Assembly: GCA_020073545.1 (NCBI GenBank)
Contig: JAIQEZ010000006.1
Coordinates: 1-64,000 of the forward strand
Direction: 5' to 3'
DNA from: Terriglobia bacterium
Lineage (GTDB): Bacteria; Acidobacteriota; Terriglobia; UBA7540
Length of the DNA stretch: 64,000 bases
Shown: positions 46,350 through 54,576 of the stretch, one piece after another
Layout: each line of letters starts with the position of its first letter
Numbering within the stretch: position 1 is the first letter of the stretch
Made by a program: the position numbers and the translations under genes
The notes under the pieces: generated by a model
Database searches by the model: none
Seen by the model: the letters and a program-made list of their open reading frames with translations, nothing else
Told to the model about the DNA's origin: nothing

Positions 46350-47717
46350 CTACACCGTCAGCTTCCAGGGCGCGCGGTATTCGCGGCTCAAGAGCTTCTG
46401 TGCCGCCGGGCCGCCCTTGGTGAGCTTCTGGCCCGCCACGTCCCACTCGAGGCGCTCTTTCGAGCGCAGGGCGACGTTACCGAGCAGACAAGCACTGCTG
46501 CTGCGGTGGCCGGACTCGATGTCGGTCTGCGGCGTCTTGCGCGTGCGCAGGCACTCGAGCAGGTTGCCGACGTGGTTGAACAGTCCGTCGTCCACCTGTT
46601 CCATTTTCATCATCGGTGTTTTGCCCAGTTCTCGGTGTTCCCTTTTGCCTTCCGACCTGTGCAGGTCTCGGTAGTCGCGTTCCTCCAGCATTTCCGGAAA
46701 AACCTGGAAGCCGCTGCGGTCGAGGAACATGCTGCCGTCGGTGCCGTTGAATTCGATCCCGTAGCCGTGCTTGTGCAGAGAGTTGCCGTTACACAGCCGG
46801 TTTTCGTAGGTGGCAACGAAAGTGGGATACTCCCAGGTGATCTGGAGCGTGTCAGGAGTGTCGCTGTTATCTTGCAGGTAGAACTTGGAACCCAACGCCG
46901 TGATGGTGGTCGGCCCGTCGACCTTCAAGGCCCACTGCACGATGTCCATCAGGTGAACGGCCCAGTCGCCCGGCCAGCCGTTGGCGTAGTCATAGAAATA
47001 GCGGAACGTGGACCAGCGATCGCCAACGCCGAAACGGTTCCAGTTGTAGGGCACTTTGGGCGCGGGGCCCAGCCACATGTCCCAGTCGAGTCCCGGAGGC
47101 GGGTCGGAATCGGGAGGATTCCCGATGCCCTCAGGGCAAATGTTCGAGTAATTCCAGGTGCGCACAAAGCTGACCTTGCCCAACAAGCCACTCTGGATTA
47201 GCTCCACGGCTTTCTGAAAGTGCAGGTTTGAGCGCTGCCAGAGTCCCACCTGCACCACCCGCTGGTATTTGCGCGCGGCTTCCACCATCTTCTTGCCTTC
47301 TTCGACCGCCACCGAGATGGGCTTCTCCACGTAAACGTCCTTGCCGGCCTGGCATGCCATGACCATGCAGAGCGGATGCCAGTGATCGGGGGTGGCGACG
47401 ATGACGACGTCAATTTCCTTGTCGTCGAGCACTTGGCGAAAATCTTTGAGGGTTTTGGCCTTGCCACCCGCCGCGGCCAGCCCTTTGTCCAGGTTGGGTT
47501 GAAATACATCACAAATGGCCGCAACCTCCACACCGTGCTGCATGAAGTTTCGCATGTTGTCCACGCCTTGGCGGCCGGCGCCGATCACGCCCAGTCGGAC
47601 GCGGTCGTTCGCGCCCAGGACGTTGCCGCTGCTTAGCCCGCACATCGACAGGCTTACGCCTGCCGACGTCAGGGCGGCACGTCTCAGGAAATCTCGCCGA
47701 TTGATCTCGTCGCTCAT
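46350..47717 (-). CDS. Tat-exported Gfo/Idh/MocA-family oxidoreductase (second copy)
   Basis: A 455-residue NAD(P)-dependent oxidoreductase from ATG 47717, with AAGGAAGG upstream. It begins with a twin-arginine signal (INRRDFLRRAALTSAGVS). The Rossmann motif is RLGVIGAGRQGVDN and the EKP motif is GKDVYVEKPISVAVEEGKK. The C-terminal domain contains WDMWLGPAPKVPYNWNRF and the conserved HLMDIVQWAL. It resembles the gene at 25651 and belongs to the same exported subfamily. No partner genes are adjacent. Confidence 0.9.
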   Translation of the reverse strand: MSDEINRRDFLRRAALTSAGVSLSMCGLSSGNVLGANDRVRLGVIGAGRQGVDNMRNFMQHGVEVAAICDVFQPNLDKGLAAAGGKAKTLKDFRQVLDDKEIDVVIVATPDHWHPLCMVMACQAGKDVYVEKPISVAVEEGKKMVEAARKYQRVVQVGLWQRSNLHFQKAVELIQSGLLGKVSFVRTWNYSNICPEGIGNPPDSDPPPGLDWDMWLGPAPKVPYNWNRFGVGDRWSTFRYFYDYANGWPGDWAVHLMDIVQWALKVDGPTTITALGSKFYLQDNSDTPDTLQITWEYPTFVATYENRLCNGNSLHKHGYGIEFNGTDGSMFLDRSGFQVFPEMLEERDYRDLHRSEGKREHRELGKTPMMKMEQVDDGLFNHVGNLLECLRTRKTPQTDIESGHRSSSACLLGNVALRSKERLEWDVAGQKLTKGGPAAQKLLSREYRAPWKLTV

Positions 47718-48136
47718 GATGCCTTCCTTCCTCGCGGGATTCGAGACAACGAGGGGGTGTTTTCTCACGTTGGTCGCAGCCGTTTATAACCGGAAGTTGG
47801 AGAGAACTCAAGCCCCTTTCAGCGCGTTTCGCCAAGCGAGACAGGAGTGCGTGGCAGCAGCCTGGGATCCGATTCGCTCCACCTTTGGTCGGCCGTGGTC
47901 GACCTCAACCGCCAAGCTGGGGATTGCGGGACTCGTTTTGTGCCTTCGGGCAATTAGTTTTCTGGACTTTGAAATGCCGCAAGGGTGGCACGAGTGACTG
48001 GGGCATTCGTCGCAACGCATCGGCAGGCAACGACACATTGGCCGATTGCGTCCCTCACACCGCCCCTTTTGTCTTCCGCGTTCAGCCTAACCCGCTTAAT
48101 TCCTTTACGTTCGTGATGCCCTTGTAGACAGCGATT
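47718..48136 (+). other. Regulatory intergenic region upstream of the 3b hydrogenase operon
   Basis: About 420 bases without a recognisable gene, between the divergently transcribed oxidoreductase and the hydrogenase operon. If the sigma-54 promoter at 48137 is real, enhancer sites for an activator should lie here, but I could not identify a convincing inverted repeat for one. Confidence 0.4.
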
Positions 48137-48152
48137 TGGCTCAAGGGTTGCA
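48137..48152 (+). promoter_or_regulatory. Sigma-54-type -24/-12 promoter, 3b hydrogenase operon
   Basis: TGGCTCAAGGGTTGCA matches the consensus TGGCAC-N5-TTGCA at all but one position and keeps the required GG-N10-GC spacing (GG 48138-48139, GC 48150-48151). Transcription would begin near 48163, 24 bases before the ATG at 48187. A near-identical site lies before hdrC. Confidence 0.55.
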
Positions 48153-48186
48153 GAACTAATGTCGAAAGGAACGGAGATAGGCGCTT

Positions 48187-48399
48187 ATGGCCGAACGTGC
48201 ATCGTTGTGCGGGGGCTTTCCGGCTAGGTTCTCGCCGCGGGTGCAGGAGAAGCTCTTGGCGCTTGCCGAGACTTTTCAGTTCAAGGCTGGGCAGGACACT
48301 ATTGGCGAGGGGGACCCCCGCCTATATCTCCACATTGTCAAGAGCGCCGGGTGGATGCGCCCTTGGTATCTGCCGCGGCGTTTGCAGGTGGGAAGGTGA
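48187..48399 (+). pseudogene. Truncated cyclic-nucleotide-binding domain gene
   Basis: A 70-codon frame that begins like the cNMP-binding domain proteins often found at the head of group 3b hydrogenase operons: GFPARFSPRVQEKLLALAE, FQFKAGQDTIGEGDPRLYLH and IVKS. After about residue 58 (GWMRPWYLPRRLQVGR) resemblance fades and a stop follows. The phosphate-binding cassette and everything after it are missing. The end of a MITE-like element (48416-48433) lies 17 bases downstream, so an insertion or deletion event probably removed the rest. Confidence 0.6.
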
Positions 48400-48415
48400 C
48401 AAGTTAGCCAGGGTC

Positions 48416-48433
48416 CAGTTGGAACGGCACTAG
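48416..48433. mobile_element. Solitary MITE-like end (element D)
   Basis: CAGTTGGAACGGCACTAG is the same right end as element A (AGTTGGAACGGCA followed by CTAG). No left partner is visible upstream, so most of the element is lost. The AGGAGG ribosome site of the hydB gene begins inside and just after this CTAG. Confidence 0.55.
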
Positions 48434-48447
48434 GAGGCAGATTCTCT

Positions 48448-49572
48448 ATGAAACCCAGCCTTCCTCGGGTTGCCGCCAGTGTGGTGGTATCCAAGGCCTC
48501 GCTGCAGAAGGTTTTCGACAACATGCGGGTCTCGGGCTTCTCACTAGTGGGCCCGACCGTCCGCGAAGGCGCTATCGTTTTGGACGAGCTCACGCAGATG
48601 AGCGAGCTTCCCGTGGGCTGGAGCGACCTGCAGGCACCAGGAGGTTATCGCCTGGAGCGGACCCGGGAACCTCAGTACTTTGCTTATAGCTGTGGCCCGC
48701 AATCGTGGAAGAAGTACTTGCTTCCAGCGCGGCTGAAGCTGTTTTCCGTGGAGAAGGAAAACGGCAACTGGCGCGTGCAGCCCGCGCAGAACTTGGTTCC
48801 GCGCTATGCCTTCATCGGAGTGCGCGCCTGCGAGTTGAGCGCTATCGCCATCCAGGATCGCGTCTTCATGACCGGAGAATTCCGCGACCCCCACTACGCG
48901 CGGCGGCGGGAGCCCATTTTCATCCTGGCCGTGCAGTGCACCCAATCAGCCTCAACGTGTTTCTGTGTTTCCATGAAGACGGGCCCCCGCGCCGCGGGTG
49001 GATTTGACCTGGCGCTCACGGAGTTGCCCGACACCTTCGTGGTGGAGGTCGGCTCGGAAGCCGGTTCGGAAATGCTGCGCGACACCGCCTGGGCGCCCGC
49101 CACGGCTTTTGACCTGGGCCGGGCCACCCAGGCCTGCCAGCGCGCCGGCCGCGAGATGCAACGGCAAATGCGCACCGACGACTTGCCCGGTTTGCTCTAC
49201 AACAACCTGGAGCACCCGCGCTGGGATGAGGTTGCCACGCGCTGCCTGTCTTGCGCGAACTGCACGCAGGTTTGCCCCACCTGCTTCTGCGTAAACGTCG
49301 AAGATCACAGCAATCTGAAAGCCACGGCGGCGGAGCGGACCCGTGTCTGGGATTCCTGCTTCGCGCTGGATTTTTCTCATGTGCATGGCGGGAACATCCG
49401 TCCCACGATCCGCTCGCGCTATCGCCAGTGGCTAACTCACAAGCTGGCCTCGTGGATTGACCAGTTCGGCGTCTCCGGCTGCGTCGGCTGCGGGCGCTGC
49501 ATCACGTGGTGCCCGGTGGGAATTGATTTGACTGAAGAAGTGCAGGCGATTCGCGACAAGGCCATCAAATGA
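48448..49572 (+). CDS. hydB: Group 3b [NiFe] hydrogenase beta subunit (4Fe-4S, HydB-like)
   Basis: A 374-residue iron-sulfur protein like the beta subunit of sulfhydrogenase I/II. Two 4Fe-4S motifs are visible: CLSCANCTQVCPTCFCVN near residue 266 and CVGCGRCITWCPVGIDLTEE near residue 349. Its role is to pass electrons between the flavin subunit (HydG) and the hydrogenase small subunit. The start has AGGAGG (48432), set against the MITE end. Its stop overlaps the hydG start by 4 bases. The protein is cytosolic, with no export signal. Confidence 0.9.
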   Translation: MKPSLPRVAASVVVSKASLQKVFDNMRVSGFSLVGPTVREGAIVLDELTQMSELPVGWSDLQAPGGYRLERTREPQYFAYSCGPQSWKKYLLPARLKLFSVEKENGNWRVQPAQNLVPRYAFIGVRACELSAIAIQDRVFMTGEFRDPHYARRREPIFILAVQCTQSASTCFCVSMKTGPRAAGGFDLALTELPDTFVVEVGSEAGSEMLRDTAWAPATAFDLGRATQACQRAGREMQRQMRTDDLPGLLYNNLEHPRWDEVATRCLSCANCTQVCPTCFCVNVEDHSNLKATAAERTRVWDSCFALDFSHVHGGNIRPTIRSRYRQWLTHKLASWIDQFGVSGCVGCGRCITWCPVGIDLTEEVQAIRDKAIK

Positions 49573-50435
49573 GCATCGCAATTCCAACTCTCGATCGGCG
49601 TTCCATGCTGGACCCCATGCTGCCGCATGCGGCCGTGATTCAGGGGATTAATCCGGAGGCCAACGGCATTTCCACGTTTTCCCTGGAATTCGTGGATCCC
49701 GCCGAGGCGGCTGCCTACCGGTTTTCGCCCGGACAATTCAACATGCTTTACCTGCCGGGCTTTGGCGAAGTGGCTATCTCCCTCAGTTCCGATCCGGGCG
49801 AGCCGCAGGTGCTGGGACACACCATCCGCTGCGCGGGCAGCGTGACGCGCGCCTTGGGCCGCCTGCGTGTCGGGGATCTGGTGGGGGTCCGCGGGCCTTA
49901 TGGGAGCGCGTGGCCACTCGAAAGGGCCCAAGGGAAGAACCTGGTACTGGCGGCGGGGGGGATTGGCGTGGCGCCCTTACGGCCGGTCATCCTCTCCGTG
50001 CTGCGCCAACGCGATCAGTATGGCCGCGTCCTGCTCCTGTACGGCGCGCGCATGCCCGCCGACCTGCTTTACCACGAGGAGATCGGGCGCTGGCGCCAGG
50101 GCGGCATCGAAGTGCACATCACGGTGGATCTGGCGGATGAAAACTGGAAGGGGCAGGTCGGCGTGGTGCCGCAGCTCTTCTATCGCATCCGGGTCGATCC
50201 CAAGCAGACACTGGTGATGACTTGCGGGCCGGAGATCATGATGCGCTTCGTGATCTACGAAGCCCTGGCCCGGCGTATTCCCAAAGAATCCATCTTTATT
50301 TCCATGGAGCGCAACATGAAGTGCGCCGTGGGTTTCTGCGGCCACTGCCAGTTCGGGCCCACGTTTATCTGCAAGCAGGGTCCGGTGCTCAACTTTGCGG
50401 TCATCGAGCCGTTCTTTGGCAAGGAGGACTTCTAA
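49569..50435 (+). CDS. hydG: Group 3b hydrogenase gamma subunit (FAD/NAD(P)-binding, HydG-like)
   Basis: A 288-residue ferredoxin-NAD(P)+ reductase-like diaphorase subunit. The flavin-domain motif is RFSPGQFNMLYLPGFGEVAI, the NAD-binding glycine motif LAAGGIGVAPLRPVI, and the C-terminal [2Fe-2S] site MKCAVGFCGHCQFGPTFIC. It links hydrogenase electrons to NAD(P)(H). It overlaps hydB by 4 bases and precedes hydD by one base. Related proteins are dihydroorotate dehydrogenase electron-transfer (PyrK-like) subunits, but the context fixes the assignment. Confidence 0.92.
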   Translation: MSIAIPTLDRRSMLDPMLPHAAVIQGINPEANGISTFSLEFVDPAEAAAYRFSPGQFNMLYLPGFGEVAISLSSDPGEPQVLGHTIRCAGSVTRALGRLRVGDLVGVRGPYGSAWPLERAQGKNLVLAAGGIGVAPLRPVILSVLRQRDQYGRVLLLYGARMPADLLYHEEIGRWRQGGIEVHITVDLADENWKGQVGVVPQLFYRIRVDPKQTLVMTCGPEIMMRFVIYEALARRIPKESIFISMERNMKCAVGFCGHCQFGPTFICKQGPVLNFAVIEPFFGKEDF

Positions 50436-50436
50436 G

Positions 50437-51225
50437 ATGTCGCCGGAAACGCGCCCCAAGCTGGCGGTCTACAAATTCTCCTCTTGCGATGGTTGCCAGT
50501 TGGCGATTCTGAGCCTGGAAGATGAGCTGCTGAGCCTGGTGGGTGAAGTGGAGATCGCCTACTTCTTGGAAGCCCGTTCGCAGACGTTGGAGGGCCCTTA
50601 TGATGTGACCCTCGTCGAGGGTTCCGTGAGCACGGCGGAGGATATCGAGCGAATCCACAAGGTTCGCGAGCAATCGAAGTATTTGATCACCATCGGCGCC
50701 TGCGCCACGGCAGGAGGAATCCAGGCCCTGCGCAACTGGGCGGATGTGGGCGAATTCGTGCGAGCGGTTTATGCCACGCCCGCTTACATCAACACGCTGG
50801 AACAATCCACGCCGATTTCGGCGCACGTGGCTGTGGATTTTGAACTCAATGGTTGCCCCATCAACAAGTATCAAATCCTGGAGGTGCTCACGGCTTTGCT
50901 GGTGGGGCGTGCGCCCCATCTCCCCCGCCACTCGGTCTGCCTGGAGTGCAAGCGGCGTGGCACGTCCTGCGTGATGGTTTTAGGGGGAATCCCGTGTCTG
51001 GGTCCCCTTACGCAGGCCGGATGCGGCGCCTTGTGTCCCGCCTACAATCGCGGCTGCTATGGTTGCTTTGGGCCGATGGAAAGTCCCAACCCGGATTCGT
51101 TCGCCGGTTTCCTGCTGAAGAACGGTACGCCGCGGGCTGAACTCATCCGCATGCTGCGCGGCTTCACCGGTTATGCGGAGGTATTTCGCTCGGCGGGGGA
51201 CAAGCTCGCGAAGACGTCGCCCTAA
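50437..51225 (+). CDS. hydD: Group 3b [NiFe] hydrogenase small (delta) subunit
   Basis: A 262-residue iron-sulfur small subunit from ATG 50437, with AAGGAGG about 10 bases upstream. Cysteines for the proximal cluster are in KFSSCDGCQLAIL and GACATAGGI. Further clusters lie in CLECKRRGTSC and LCPAYNRGCYGCFGPMES. There is no Tat signal, consistent with a cytosolic group 3 enzyme. It partners the large subunit at 51436, separated by a 210-base gap that holds no recognised gene. Confidence 0.93.
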   Translation: MSPETRPKLAVYKFSSCDGCQLAILSLEDELLSLVGEVEIAYFLEARSQTLEGPYDVTLVEGSVSTAEDIERIHKVREQSKYLITIGACATAGGIQALRNWADVGEFVRAVYATPAYINTLEQSTPISAHVAVDFELNGCPINKYQILEVLTALLVGRAPHLPRHSVCLECKRRGTSCVMVLGGIPCLGPLTQAGCGALCPAYNRGCYGCFGPMESPNPDSFAGFLLKNGTPRAELIRMLRGFTGYAEVFRSAGDKLAKTSP

Positions 51226-51435
51226 CCCGGGAGTGGAGCAGCAGGAAGCCGCCCTCCCCCAGTCTTAGGAAAGCGATCAGTGGTCCGCGAAAGGGCATCC
51301 CGCAGGGCGGGAACACCCTCCACCGCCACGGCGACAGAGGGGGAAGCGAATGAGAGGGTTCATCGATCCAGGTGGAGAGCTTGTTACGTCACAATGCCTT
51401 AGTTCCACCCCTCCTCTCTGAAAGGTGGTGATTTC

Positions 51436-52749
51436 ATGGCCGGCGAGATGGCGAAAGGCGAAAAAACCGTAAAGATCGAGTACCTGACCCGTGTGGAAGG
51501 CGAAGGTGGCATCTATGTACGCGCGGAGGGCGGGGAACTGCGTGACGTCAAGCTGAATATCTTCGAGCCACCCCGCTTCTTCGAGGCCTTCCTGCGCGGG
51601 CGCCATTTTCAGGAAGTGCCGGACATCACCGCGCGCATTTGCGGCATCTGTCCGGTGGCCTATCAAATGAGTTCCGTGCACGCCCTCGAGGCTGCTCTGG
51701 GCGTTCGCCCCGGCCCGGAGATCCGTATGCTCCGCCGCCTGCTCTATTGTGCAGAGTGGATAGAAAGCCACGCGTTGCACATCTATCTCCTCAACGCGCC
51801 GGATTTCTTGGGGTATGAGAGCGCCGTGGCGATGGCCGCCGACCACCCCCAGGAAGTCGAGCGGGGATTGCGCTTGAAGAAGATCGGCAACGGCCTGCTG
51901 GATCTTCTGGGTGGACGCGCCACCCACCCGGTTTCTGTCTGCGTAGGGGGCTTCTACAAAGTTCCCCGCCGGAAGGAGCTTGAGAAGCTCCGGGAGGACT
52001 TCCTCTGGGGCTTGGAGGCTGCCCAGGAAACCGTGACGTGGGTTTCGGGCCTCACCTTCCCCGAATTCACACCCGAGTATGAGTTTGTTTCGGTCTCGCA
52101 TCCCACCGAGTACCCCATGAACGAGCGGCGCATCATCTCCTCCGTGGGCCTGAATATTGATCCCGTCGAGTATGAGCAGATTTTTCTGGAAGAGCACGTG
52201 GCGCATTCCACCGCGCTGCACTCCGTGCGCGCCGATCGAGGCTCGAGCTACTTCGTGGGGCCGCTGGCGCGCTTGAATCTGAACTTTGACAAACTCTTAC
52301 CCCGTGCCCAGGCAGCCGCGCGTTCCTGCGGAGTGTCGTGGCCGTGCCATAACCCTTTCATGAGCATCGTGGCACGCGCCGTCGAACTGGTGCATGCCTT
52401 CGAGGAAGCGCTGGGCATCATTGATGCCTACCGGGAGCCAGCCGCGAGCCGCGCGGAAATTCAGGTCCATGCCGGAGAAGGGTGCGCAGCCACGGAAGCG
52501 CCGCGCGGGCTTCTCTATCACCGCTACCGCATCAATGACCAGGGCTTAGTGGAAGCTGCCAAGATTGTCCCACCGACCTCCCAGAACATGCGACGGATGG
52601 AAGACGATCTCCGGCAGTTGCTCCCGGGCGTGCTGAATCAGCCCGACGCGGAAATAGCGCGGGTCTCCGAAAACCTGGTTCGCAGTTACGACCCATGTAT
52701 TTCCTGCTCGACGCATTTCCTAAAGCTGAGGTTCGACCGTGGCCGGTGA
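51436..52749 (+). CDS. hydA: Group 3b [NiFe] hydrogenase large (alpha) subunit
   Basis: Catalytic subunit of 437 residues. The N-terminal nickel-ligand motif is RICGICPVAYQMSSVHALE (near residue 62) and the C-terminal one is YDPCISCSTHFLKLRFDRGR. The residues after the final His are the short propeptide cut off by the maturation protease encoded next. The start has GAAAGGTGG upstream (near 51420). It carries out the H2/H+ reaction with electrons to or from NAD(P)(H) through HydD, HydB and HydG; some relatives also reduce sulfur. Confidence 0.94.
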   Translation: MAGEMAKGEKTVKIEYLTRVEGEGGIYVRAEGGELRDVKLNIFEPPRFFEAFLRGRHFQEVPDITARICGICPVAYQMSSVHALEAALGVRPGPEIRMLRRLLYCAEWIESHALHIYLLNAPDFLGYESAVAMAADHPQEVERGLRLKKIGNGLLDLLGGRATHPVSVCVGGFYKVPRRKELEKLREDFLWGLEAAQETVTWVSGLTFPEFTPEYEFVSVSHPTEYPMNERRIISSVGLNIDPVEYEQIFLEEHVAHSTALHSVRADRGSSYFVGPLARLNLNFDKLLPRAQAAARSCGVSWPCHNPFMSIVARAVELVHAFEEALGIIDAYREPAASRAEIQVHAGEGCAATEAPRGLLYHRYRINDQGLVEAAKIVPPTSQNMRRMEDDLRQLLPGVLNQPDAEIARVSENLVRSYDPCISCSTHFLKLRFDRGR

Positions 52750-53425
52750 CGTGACGAGCGGCGGCCGTGCAGAAGCGGCGGTGGGGCGCCCGCGCCTGAT
52801 GGTCTTGGGCTGCGGGAACCCTTTCGCGGGCGACGACAATGTGGGGCTTGAACTCGTTCGCCGCCTGCGGGCCCGCGGCAGCTGCGGGTGCGAGTTTCGA
52901 GACCTGTCGGGTAGGGGCGCAAGGCCTTGCGCTCCTACGTTTCCTCGCCGCGGTTACGGATATGAATTCCGAGCGCTGCCGGAGGGAGGCCTCGGTTTGC
53001 TGGAGCTCTTTGACCGCGCCGACATCATTCTGTTTGTCGATGCAGTCCTGAGCGGCGCGCCTCCGGGGACTCTTCACTTGGTTCTCTTGCCCGCACGCGA
53101 AGTGGTGCCGCGGGCGCTGGGGTCCGTCTCGAGCCACGGGTGGGGGTTGGATGAGGTCTTAAGGCTGGCGCTTGCCTTGGGGCGAAAAGTCCCGCGACTC
53201 ATGCTCCTGGGGGTCGAATTGGAGAGTGTCGCGCAGGGGACTCGGCGCACGGCTCCGGTCGACGCGGCCCTGGAAGTGGTGATCGAACATTTCCCCCAAC
53301 TTCAGGCAGCACTGCAGGATAGCGAGTCTCCTCTCTGGTCGGGCCATCACAGTTACCCGCCCCGGGGCAGCCCCTTTCTCGAATTCTCAGAGGCCATCCC
53401 AGTTTTGGTGCGGACGGGTGGGTGA
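52739..53425 (+). CDS. Hydrogenase maturation protease with in-frame palindromic insertion
   Basis: HycI/HyaD-family endopeptidase, expected to clip the C-terminal tail of the adjacent large subunit. It has 228 residues from GTG 52739, overlapping hydA by 11 bases. The core reads VLGCGNPFAGDDNVGLELV, then ALPEGGLGLLELFDRADIIL and SHGWGLDEVLRLAL, with metal ligands in the usual places (Asp in AGDD, Asp near FVDAV, His in SHGWG). Between strands, residues about 58-75 (GRGARPCAPTFPRRGYG) are encoded by the palindrome at 52912. The C-terminal 30 residues are also longer than usual. Confidence 0.85.
   Translation: MAGDVTSGGRAEAAVGRPRLMVLGCGNPFAGDDNVGLELVRRLRARGSCGCEFRDLSGRGARPCAPTFPRRGYGYEFRALPEGGLGLLELFDRADIILFVDAVLSGAPPGTLHLVLLPAREVVPRALGSVSSHGWGLDEVLRLALALGRKVPRLMLLGVELESVAQGTRRTAPVDAALEVVIEHFPQLQAALQDSESPLWSGHHSYPPRGSPFLEFSEAIPVLVRTGG
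52912..52937. repeat. Palindromic repeat inside a coding sequence
   Basis: Two 13-base arms, TAGGGGCGCAAGG and CCTTGCGCTCCTA, with one mismatch. It is of the same family as the intergenic copy at 35745. It is flanked by imperfect 22-base direct repeats starting at 52889 and 52961 (15 of 22 identical, 72 bases apart), which suggests a 24-codon in-frame insertion. Confidence 0.7.
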
Positions 53426-53808
53426 TTCCCCGAGTGCTCCAGGTTACCCGTCAACTCCGCGGCAGGGAGGCGGCCGTCCCAAGAGACAGATTGTCGCTGC
53501 ATCTGTGAATGAATCGAGTGATTTGACCCAAGGACGAGGACATTAACTCTGTTCTGCCGGCAGAGTCTGCCTCTCAGTCGGACAAGCTTGAGCGGCTGGA
53601 GGACCGGAGAGCCGGTTGCGGAATTAATCATGACTTCCCTGACCTCGGACAGCACATATCAAGCTCGCTTAGACTCGTAGAGTTATTCAGCAGTTGATCG
53701 CAGCTTTGTCCGAGTTTAGGCACATGGGAAGCTGATATTTCTCACAGAGTGTTCAGACATTTTTTGCCTGGAAAGCGGGCGCCGGGGGCGGTCCCAACTG
53801 TGTACCCT
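53426..53808. other. Intergenic region between the two hydrogenase clusters
   Basis: About 380 bases upstream of the hdr-mvh promoter with no recognisable gene. It separates the 3b and 3c clusters and could hold activator sites for the sigma-54 promoter, but none is identified. Confidence 0.4.
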
Positions 53809-53824
53809 TGGCGCGTACCTTGCT
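53809..53824 (+). promoter_or_regulatory. Sigma-54-type -24/-12 promoter, hdr-mvh operon
   Basis: TGGCGCGTACCTTGCT keeps GG-N10-GC (GG 53810-53811, GC 53822-53823) and matches TGGCAC-N5-TTGCW at all but one position. The leader to the hdrC ATG would be about 155 bases. It parallels the site before the 3b operon. Confidence 0.5.
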
Positions 53825-53988
53825 TAATTATCCACGCTCGGCCTGCCTTGACGAGGGTATAGGTTTGAAACGGCTGCGGACACGGCCCCAATTTGTGAGT
53901 CCTGCCATGCATGGCTCGCGGCTCAGCGCACCACCAGCAAGGGAAACCGTGGTCGAGCTTCGCCCGTGAACCCTGGGAGGGAGTCTGT

Positions 53989-54576
53989 ATGGCGGTGAAG
54001 AGAATGATCAAGTACGAGGTTGAACGGGACCCGCAGTTCGCAGGATGGGTCGCGGGCGTTATCGGCGGAGAACGCGTCCGCAATTGCATTCAATGCGGAC
54101 TCTGCAGCGCAAGTTGCCCGCTCTCGCCGTACATGGACTACACGCCCCGGCGCCTGATCCACATGGCGCGCGAAGGATTCAAGCGGGACGTTCTGGGGAG
54201 CTTCACCATCTGGCTCTGCACGAGCTGCTATTCCTGTACGGTGGAATGTCCGCGGCGCATTCGGGTCACCGACGTCATGTATGCCCTGAAACGACGGGCG
54301 ATCGAAGACGGGGTCTACCCGAAACGCTTCCCCATTCCCGTCCTGGCCAGCGAATTCGGGGCGATGATTCGGAGGAAAGGCCGCGTGACGGAGAGTTGGC
54401 TGATCTTGAGGGTTTTCCTGAAGACCGCGATCATCAGGCTGCTGGGGATGTCCAAGCTGGGAAGCAAGCTCTTTTTCAGCGGACGCATGGGGCTGGTGCC
54501 CGAATCCATCCGCGACCGCAAGCAACTTCAGACCCTGCTGGATGCCGTGGAGACGCACAAGGAGGTGGCGGCATGA
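53989..54576 (+). CDS. hdrC: Heterodisulfide reductase subunit C-like protein
   Basis: A 195-residue electron-transfer subunit from ATG 53989, with GGGAGGG 6 bases upstream. Two 4Fe-4S motifs are visible: CIQCGLCSASCPLSPYMDY near residue 34 and LCTSCYSCTVECPRRIRVTD near residue 78. It links HdrA to the HdrB active site. Its stop overlaps the hdrB start by 4 bases (ATGA). In methanogens HdrC serves CoM-S-S-CoB reduction; this bacterium's acceptor must be different or unknown. Confidence 0.92.
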   Translation: MAVKRMIKYEVERDPQFAGWVAGVIGGERVRNCIQCGLCSASCPLSPYMDYTPRRLIHMAREGFKRDVLGSFTIWLCTSCYSCTVECPRRIRVTDVMYALKRRAIEDGVYPKRFPIPVLASEFGAMIRRKGRVTESWLILRVFLKTAIIRLLGMSKLGSKLFFSGRMGLVPESIRDRKQLQTLLDAVETHKEVAA

